From the NCBI GenBank assembly GCA_964486765.1, contig CAZAOA010000008.1, positions 1-40,600 of the forward strand: a stretch of DNA of 40,600 bases, given 5' to 3'. The notes beneath the pieces are model-generated. The model searched no databases, was not told the DNA's origin, and saw only the letters and a program-made list of their open reading frames with translations. Numbering within the stretch: position 1 is the first letter of the stretch; each line of letters starts with the position of its first letter. Source of the DNA: CAZAOA01 sp964486765 (lineage in GTDB: Bacteria > Patescibacteriota > UBA1384 > XYA2-FULL-43-10). The position numbers were made by a program, and so were the translations under genes. Below are positions 37,081 through 40,600 of this stretch, piece by piece.

Positions 37081-37189
37081 AATTTCTATCACTGAAGCGC
37101 TCCTCTGAATTTCACTGATTTGCTGAATATATATTCTTTCCTGATGTTCTATTCTGTGATATTCTGTGGAAAGTTTCAGTGATGGAATT
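37081..37189. repeat. Intergenic repeat with terminal inverted arms, rplV-rpsS spacer
   Basis: Left arm AATTTCTATCACTGAA (37081-37096) and right arm TTTCAGTGATGGAATT (37174-37189) are inverted with few mismatches. The inside has repeated TTCTGTGATATTCTGTGG and TCACTGATTTGCTGAA phrases. Related in style, but not in sequence, to the ATCTGYG elements. Its right arm overlaps the rpsS stop codon. Confidence 0.6.
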
Positions 37190-37481
37190 ACCGCTTGTCT
37201 TCGGCGGATTGTTCTTTGGCCATCTTCCCACCGTGTGTTCTGAATTTTCGAGTCAGTGAAAACTCCCCAAGTTTATGTCCAACCATATCTTCAACAACAA
37301 ATACAGGTACAAAGTCTTTACCGTTATGAACCCCAAGTGTAATTCCAACCATCTCTGGAGTAATTGTGCATGATCTTGACCAAGTTTTAATTGGATCTCT
37401 CGAATTTGACGATTTTGCTAAGGCTACTTTCTTAAGTAGTCTTGAGTCAACAAAAGGTCCTTTTTTAAGTGATCTAGACAT
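37188..37481 (-). CDS. rpsS: Ribosomal protein uS19
   Basis: 30S head protein near the A site. MSRSLKKGPFVDSRLLKKV, IKTWSRSCTITPEMVGITLGVHNGKDFVPVFVVEDMVGHKLGEFSLTRKFRTHGGK: fully typical. 97 residues. Starts 2 bp after the rplB stop. Confidence 0.98.
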   Translation of the reverse strand: MSRSLKKGPFVDSRLLKKVALAKSSNSRDPIKTWSRSCTITPEMVGITLGVHNGKDFVPVFVVEDMVGHKLGEFSLTRKFRTHGGKMAKEQSAEDKR

Positions 37482-37483
37482 AT

Positions 37484-38311
37484 CTATTTCCTTCTCTTTA
37501 CTATTACGCTATTTGATCGTTTCTTTTTGTTTCTTGTTTTGTGACCCAATGCTGGCATTCCCCAAGCAGTTTTTGGGTATTTTAAGCCGATAGAAGTATT
37601 TCCTTCTCCACCACCATGAGGGTGATCACAAGGGTTTTTAGCCTTGCCTCTAACGTTTGGTCGCTTGCCCATGTTTCTGACTCTTCCGGCTTTGCCAATA
37701 ACCACATTTGAGTGATCCGTATTCGAACCAACTCCAATCGTAGCGAAAAGATCTGATTTTACTTTTCTAATCTCTCCAGAAGGGAGTCTAAGTGTTGCTT
37801 CGTCGCCATCAATACCCATAAGTGTTGCAAAATTGCCAGCACTTCTGACCATCTGACCGCCACGATTCAACTGCAATTCAATGTTAAATATCTGAGATGA
37901 CGCAGGCATATTTTTCATCATAATTCTGTTTCCAGGAGTTGCTTTAGCATTTTCTGAACAAATCACTTCGTCTCCAACTTTTAGGTCACTGGGGGCCAAT
38001 ATATAGGAGATGTCTTTATCGTTGTATTCAATCAAGGCGATGTTAGAGCTTCTATTCGGATCGTATTCCAATGTCTTAACTTTTGCTTTGATATCTAATT
38101 TCGATGTTCTGTTGAAATCTATAAATCTATATTTTCTTTTAGCTCCGCCACCTCTATTTTCAACGGTTATTCTACCATTAACATTTCTACCACTTATTCT
38201 TCTTTTTCCAGTAGTTAGGGACTTTTCTGAAGTTTTTGAAGAAATATTAAAATCTTGGACAGTCATCTGTCTTCTTGCATTTGAAGTGGATTTTATCTGT
38301 TTAATTGCCAT
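37484..38311 (-). CDS. rplB: Ribosomal protein uL2
   Basis: Essential for subunit association and peptidyl transfer. GRNVNGRITVENRGGGAKRKYRFIDF, GRVRNMGKRPNVRGKAKNPCDHPHGGGEGNTSIG with the conserved histidine (HPHGGG), and TAWGMPALGHKTRNKKKRSNSVIVKRR. 275 residues, normal. Preceded by a heptamer array. Confidence 0.98.
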   Translation of the reverse strand: MAIKQIKSTSNARRQMTVQDFNISSKTSEKSLTTGKRRISGRNVNGRITVENRGGGAKRKYRFIDFNRTSKLDIKAKVKTLEYDPNRSSNIALIEYNDKDISYILAPSDLKVGDEVICSENAKATPGNRIMMKNMPASSQIFNIELQLNRGGQMVRSAGNFATLMGIDGDEATLRLPSGEIRKVKSDLFATIGVGSNTDHSNVVIGKAGRVRNMGKRPNVRGKAKNPCDHPHGGGEGNTSIGLKYPKTAWGMPALGHKTRNKKKRSNSVIVKRRK

Positions 38312-38317
38312 TTTTTT

Positions 38318-38345
38318 AGAATATAGTATTTAGTATGTAGAATAA
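38318..38345 (+). repeat. Heptamer array, rplB-rplW spacer
   Basis: AGAATAT, AGTATTT, AGTATGT, AGAATAA: four 7-mers filling most of the 44-bp spacer. Confidence 0.7.
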
Positions 38346-38355
38346 TGAATCAATT

Positions 38356-38727
38356 CTATTTAACTTCTTTATCGTTGTTCTCTTTTTCAGAGGTTGATTT
38401 TTTATCGTCTTTCTTATCTTTCTTCTTTTTATCCTTTGGTTCATCTTTTTCAGTTTCAAAGATGTCTATCTTTTGACCAGATTTCAAAGTTACAATCATC
38501 TTCTTCTGATCAGATCTGACACCACTCTTGCCTTTAACTTTTTTTACTTTTCCATTTAAGACTTGTGAATTAATCTTTAAAACATTTACCTTAAACTCTT
38601 TTTCGATCTTTGTTTTTATTGATTCTTTTGTCTCCGATATAGCAACATAGAAAGAGTAAACTCCTCTGCCTGCTTGCAGATAACCTTTTTCAGAAACTAA
38701 TGGGTTTTTAAGTGCTAGCTTAGACAT
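38356..38727 (-). CDS. rplW: Ribosomal protein uL23 with charged tail
   Basis: Exit-tunnel docking site for trigger factor and SRP. LKNPLVSEKGYLQAGRGVYSFYVAISETKESIKTKIEKEFKVNVLKINSQVLNGKVKKVKGKSGVRSDQKKMIVTLKSGQKIDIF matches the family. A further tail of about 35 Lys/Asp/Glu residues brings it to 123. Overlaps rplD by one base. Confidence 0.95.
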   Translation of the reverse strand: MSKLALKNPLVSEKGYLQAGRGVYSFYVAISETKESIKTKIEKEFKVNVLKINSQVLNGKVKKVKGKSGVRSDQKKMIVTLKSGQKIDIFETEKDEPKDKKKKDKKDDKKSTSEKENNDKEVK

Positions 38728-39410
38728 TATTTATCTTTTCGCCCTTTGGGCGCAACCTCGCCTTCGGCGGGCCTTTCATTAATATTATTTTTAACATCAG
38801 TTTTAGTAATTTCCGAATATGCTGTTTTTGTGATTAAAAGGTAATCTGAAGAAGCAAGATTTGGGATGTCAAGACAGTTTATGCTCATAATGTTTATGTA
38901 AGGAAGATTTTTGAAAGCTCTGGTTGACTCTTTCTCTGCTTTTCCTAAAACCAAACTTATTTTCCCCTCAACCCCTATCTTTTCTATCAGTTTTTCTGCA
39001 TCTTTAGTTTTAAGTGAACTTACATTCACATCTTCGAAAACTAAAAGTTTATTTTGCGCAGCAAAATGTCCGAATATTGAATTAATCACGTTTAATCGGG
39101 TCTTTTTATTCATCCGTTTCTTGAAATTTCGCTCATTTGATGGCCCAAATGTAACTCCACCACCGATCCAGATTGGAGAGCGGCTTGAACCAACACGTGC
39201 TCGTCCTGTACCTTTTTGCTGCCAAGGCTTTCTGCCACCACCGCGAACCTCTGATCTGTCTTTTGTATTTGCGATGGGATTTCGCATGTTTGCTCTAACG
39301 TAATTTATGTACTCTGAGTATTTATTTTCGTCTAAAATAACATCGAAGTTAGATGAAAGCTTCATCTCGCTTTTTAACTCTCCTGTTTTTGAAAATACTT
39401 TAGCTTTCAT
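38727..39410 (-). CDS. rplD: Ribosomal protein uL4 with repeat-derived tail
   Basis: Exit-tunnel protein and, in some bacteria, autoregulator of the S10 operon. Core phrases: YVRANMRNPIANTKDRSEVRGGGRKPWQQKGTGRARVGSSRSPIWIGGGVTFGP, KKTRLNVINSIFGHFA. The usual fold ends around TKTAYSEI. The last about 17 residues (NERPAEGEVAPKGRKDK) are encoded by a double-hairpin repeat at 38738-38776. 227 residues. Confidence 0.96.
   Translation of the reverse strand: MKAKVFSKTGELKSEMKLSSNFDVILDENKYSEYINYVRANMRNPIANTKDRSEVRGGGRKPWQQKGTGRARVGSSRSPIWIGGGVTFGPSNERNFKKRMNKKTRLNVINSIFGHFAAQNKLLVFEDVNVSSLKTKDAEKLIEKIGVEGKISLVLGKAEKESTRAFKNLPYINIMSINCLDIPNLASSDYLLITKTAYSEITKTDVKNNINERPAEGEVAPKGRKDK
38738..38776 (-). 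repeat. Double-hairpin GC-rich repeat (copy 4), in frame in the rplD 3' end
   Basis: Minus strand CGCC-GAA-GGCG, spacer AGGTT, then CGCCC-AAA-GGGCG. It encodes the last residues of uL4 and ends just before the rplW start. Same core as the copies at 18758, 23507 and 24034. Confidence 0.85.
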
Positions 39411-39411
39411 A

Positions 39412-40008
39412 TTACTTTGAGATTATCTTTACTATACTCTTTTTGGGTCCAGGGACTGATCCAGAAACGAGTATAATATCATTTTCTGCTTCAATCACTT
39501 TCAGATTTTTTGTAGTAACTCCCGCTCCCCCCATTCGTCCAGGCATTTTTTTGCCCTTTACCACTCTTTGAGGAAAAGCTCCACCGATCGAACCTGTTCT
39601 TCTGTGTTGACCAGAACCGTGTGTCTCTGGTCCTCTTGAATAACCGTGTCGTTTAATCGCTCCAGTATATCCTTTTCCTTTTGAGGTTCCACTGACTTCG
39701 ACTGAATCGCCTGCGGAGAATGTCTCTGCTTTTATCTCATCACCTGTTTTATACTTTTTTTCATCTTCTACTCTGAATTCAAACTTTTTAGATGCTTTAT
39801 TCCTCAGTCCTTTATTTGAATTTTTGTCGCTTTTTAAAGCATTAATCTTATTTTCTTCTACCACAACAGCACTATACCCATCTTTCTCTTTGCCCTTTAG
39901 AGCAAAGATTTTTGATGGGATCACAGACAAAATCGAAACGACCTCAACTTCACCGCTTTCGTTGAAAACTCTAGTCATACCAATTTTTCGTGTTGCTGCA
40001 AATTTCAT
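39412..40008 (-). CDS. rplC: Ribosomal protein uL3
   Basis: Large-subunit protein near the peptidyl-transferase centre. AATRKIGMTRVFNESGEV at the start, GTSKGKGYTGAIKRHGYSRGPETHGSGQHRRTGSIGG and the end PGRMGGAGVTTKNLKVIEAENDIILVSGSVPGPKKSIVKI. 198 residues. Its start lies 10 nt after a perfect 13-bp hairpin (40019-40049). Confidence 0.97.
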   Translation of the reverse strand: MKFAATRKIGMTRVFNESGEVEVVSILSVIPSKIFALKGKEKDGYSAVVVEENKINALKSDKNSNKGLRNKASKKFEFRVEDEKKYKTGDEIKAETFSAGDSVEVSGTSKGKGYTGAIKRHGYSRGPETHGSGQHRRTGSIGGAFPQRVVKGKKMPGRMGGAGVTTKNLKVIEAENDIILVSGSVPGPKKSIVKIISK

Positions 40009-40018
40009 AGTATTTGGT

Positions 40019-40049
40019 CATCTTGACGGCGGTAAACGCCGTCAAGATG
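40019..40049 (-). other. Perfect hairpin just upstream of rplC
   Basis: CATCTTGACGGCG and CGCCGTCAAGATG form a 13-bp stem with a 5-nt loop. No U-tract follows (GACCAAATACT then the rplC ATG), so it is not a classical terminator. It could protect or regulate the rplC 5' end, or mark tRNA processing. The phrase CGTCAAGA recurs at 40126. Confidence 0.65.
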
Positions 40050-40055
40050 GTTCGG

Positions 40056-40127
40056 TTGCCCCTGTAGGATTCGAACCTACGCCTCCAGACCCAGGGTCTG
40101 GCACCCTATCCCTTAGGCCAAGGGGCG
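40056..40127 (-). tRNA. Atypical tRNA in the rpsJ-rplC spacer (anticodon CTG by standard numbering, Gln?)
   Basis: A 72-nt cloverleaf: acceptor CGCCCCT/AGGGGCA with a C1-A72 mismatch, D arm GCCT-AAGGGATA-GGGT (two G-T pairs), anticodon arm CCAGA-CCCTGGG-TCTGG, T arm GTAGG-TTCGAAT-CCTAC, discriminator A. CCA is not encoded (CCG follows). By normal numbering the anticodon is CTG (Gln), but position 33 is C instead of the near-universal T. Loop bases C32-C33 could pair with G37-G38 to leave only a three-base loop. The amino acid is therefore uncertain, and it may be a degenerate gene. Confidence 0.6.
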
Positions 40128-40133
40128 TCAAGA

Positions 40134-40240
40134 CAAATAGCAGGTATTTGTTAAAACGGCTTCATCGTTCTAAAACAAATAGTGACATGGAACCGTCTCC
40201 CTTCAGGAGATGTTATCCTTGTCATGTAAAACTTTTTAAG
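40134..40240 (-). ncRNA. Structured intercistronic leader between rpsJ and the tRNA
   Basis: Several nested inverted repeats: ACAAATA/TATTTGT (about 40134-40152), an outer arm pair TGACATGGA/TCCTTGTCA (about 40182-40224, one mismatch) that encloses TCTCC/GGAGA (about 40198-40211). No reading frame. It is possibly a regulatory RNA segment of the S10 operon. Confidence 0.35.
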
Positions 40241-40241
40241 T

Positions 40242-40283
40242 TTTAGCTATGTCAGCCCAAAAATTTGGGCTGACTTTAGCTAT
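40242..40283. repeat. Palindrome flanked by 9-bp direct repeats, downstream of rpsJ
   Basis: TTTAGCTAT (40242-40250), palindrome GTCAGCCCAAA-AA-TTTGGGCTGAC (40251-40274), then TTTAGCTAT again (40275-40283). The pattern is that of a small element with target-site duplication, although a local expansion is also possible. It lies 3 bp from the rpsJ stop and may end part of the transcript. Confidence 0.6.
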
Positions 40284-40286
40284 CAC

Positions 40287-40600
40287 CTACATTTTAATTT
40301 CGGTATCCACTCCTGAAGGCAGATCTAGACTCATTAGGTTGTCGATAGTCTTCGGGGTTGGATTTATTACATCTATCAATCTTTTGTGAACTCTCATCTC
40401 AAACTGCTCTCTAGCGTCTTTAAAGACATGCGATGCTTTTATGACAGTAGTTTTTGACTTCTCAACCGGTAGAGGTACTGGACCAGAAACTTCTGCTCCA
40501 GATCGCTCAACGGTTTCTATAATCTGACGAGCTGACTTGTCGATCAATCTATGATCGTAAGCCTTTAGCTTTATCCTGATTTTCTGTTTAACTTCTGTCA
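40287..40600 (-). CDS. rpsJ: Ribosomal protein uS10 (start codon cut by the window edge)
   Basis: First gene of the S10 operon string; 30S head protein that also binds NusB in antitermination. The frame reads TEVKQKIRIKLKAYDHRLIDKSARQIIETVERSGAEVSGPVPLPVEKSKTTV, then HVFKDAREQFEMRVHKRLIDVINPTPKTIDNLMSLDLPSGVDTEIKM, fully typical. The last two bases of the window are the TG of an ATG whose A is outside, so the protein is 103 residues and only one base is missing. Confidence 0.97.
   Translation of the reverse strand, partial: TEVKQKIRIKLKAYDHRLIDKSARQIIETVERSGAEVSGPVPLPVEKSKTTVIKASHVFKDAREQFEMRVHKRLIDVINPTPKTIDNLMSLDLPSGVDTEIKM

Overview
This 40.6 kb window is AT-rich and looks like part of a Candidate Phyla Radiation (Patescibacteria) genome, probably a scaffold from a metagenome because it carries two 10-N gaps. 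The support is indirect but consistent. The spc operon has no rpmD (bL30) between rpsE and rplO. PheS lacks its N-terminal arm and AspRS lacks the GAD domain. Genes are packed tightly, and several small membrane-anchored proteins belong to no family I recognise. I cannot assign a class within CPR.

Layout. (1) 1-4126, plus strand: an energy module of a PduL-type phosphotransacylase (cut by the window edge), acetate kinase, and a three-gene 2-oxoacid:ferredoxin oxidoreductase whose gamma subunit is fused to a 2x[4Fe-4S] ferredoxin. Together they can turn a 2-oxoacid into acyl-CoA, acyl-phosphate, and then a carboxylic acid plus ATP, with reduced ferredoxin. (2) 4127-5220, minus strand: a small island of relatively GC-rich sequence with two short genes under near-identical consensus promoters, each with its own terminator, on either side of tRNA-Ala(GGC). 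(3) 5225-9842, plus: leuS with a Nudix domain inserted in its editing region, then rpmF, nusB and rnc. (4) 9867-13304: cell-surface proteins around a bidirectional terminator, a protein with an internal duplication, and a guanylate-kinase remnant. (5) 13314-20413, minus: a D,D-carboxypeptidase, an rsuA/rluB-family pseudouridine synthase, aspS, pheT, pheS, a membrane protein and rbfA. (6) 20442-24882, minus: rpsI, rplM, rplQ, rpoA, rpsD, rpsK, rpsM (broken by a gap), rpmJ and infA, transcribed from infA. (7) 24979-28123: membrane-anchored accessory proteins, one split by a gap and one with a zinc-protease-like HExxH motif. (8) 28143-40600, minus: the S10-spc gene string from rpsJ (cut by the right edge by one base) through secY, adk and map, with an odd tRNA between rpsJ and rplC.

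The most distinctive signal is the repeat load. At least three families of small repeats fill most of the longer spacers in the otherwise compact operons: 7-nt-period tandem arrays, double-hairpin GC-rich elements, and roughly 100-bp elements built on an ATCTGYGTTAATC-like phrase. Some members lie in frame inside genes (leuS twice, the rsuA-family gene, and the 3' ends of rplD, rpmC and probably nusB). With the Nudix insertion, this makes leuS a gene with three separate insertions.

Several transcription units (korA, leuS, infA, the small gene at 4897) have promoter-like hexamers placed so that the start codon lies 0-6 nt from the predicted transcription start, so leaderless or near-leaderless mRNAs may be common. 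Other genes have strong Shine-Dalgarno sequences. Family names come from reading motifs by eye; no database search was possible.
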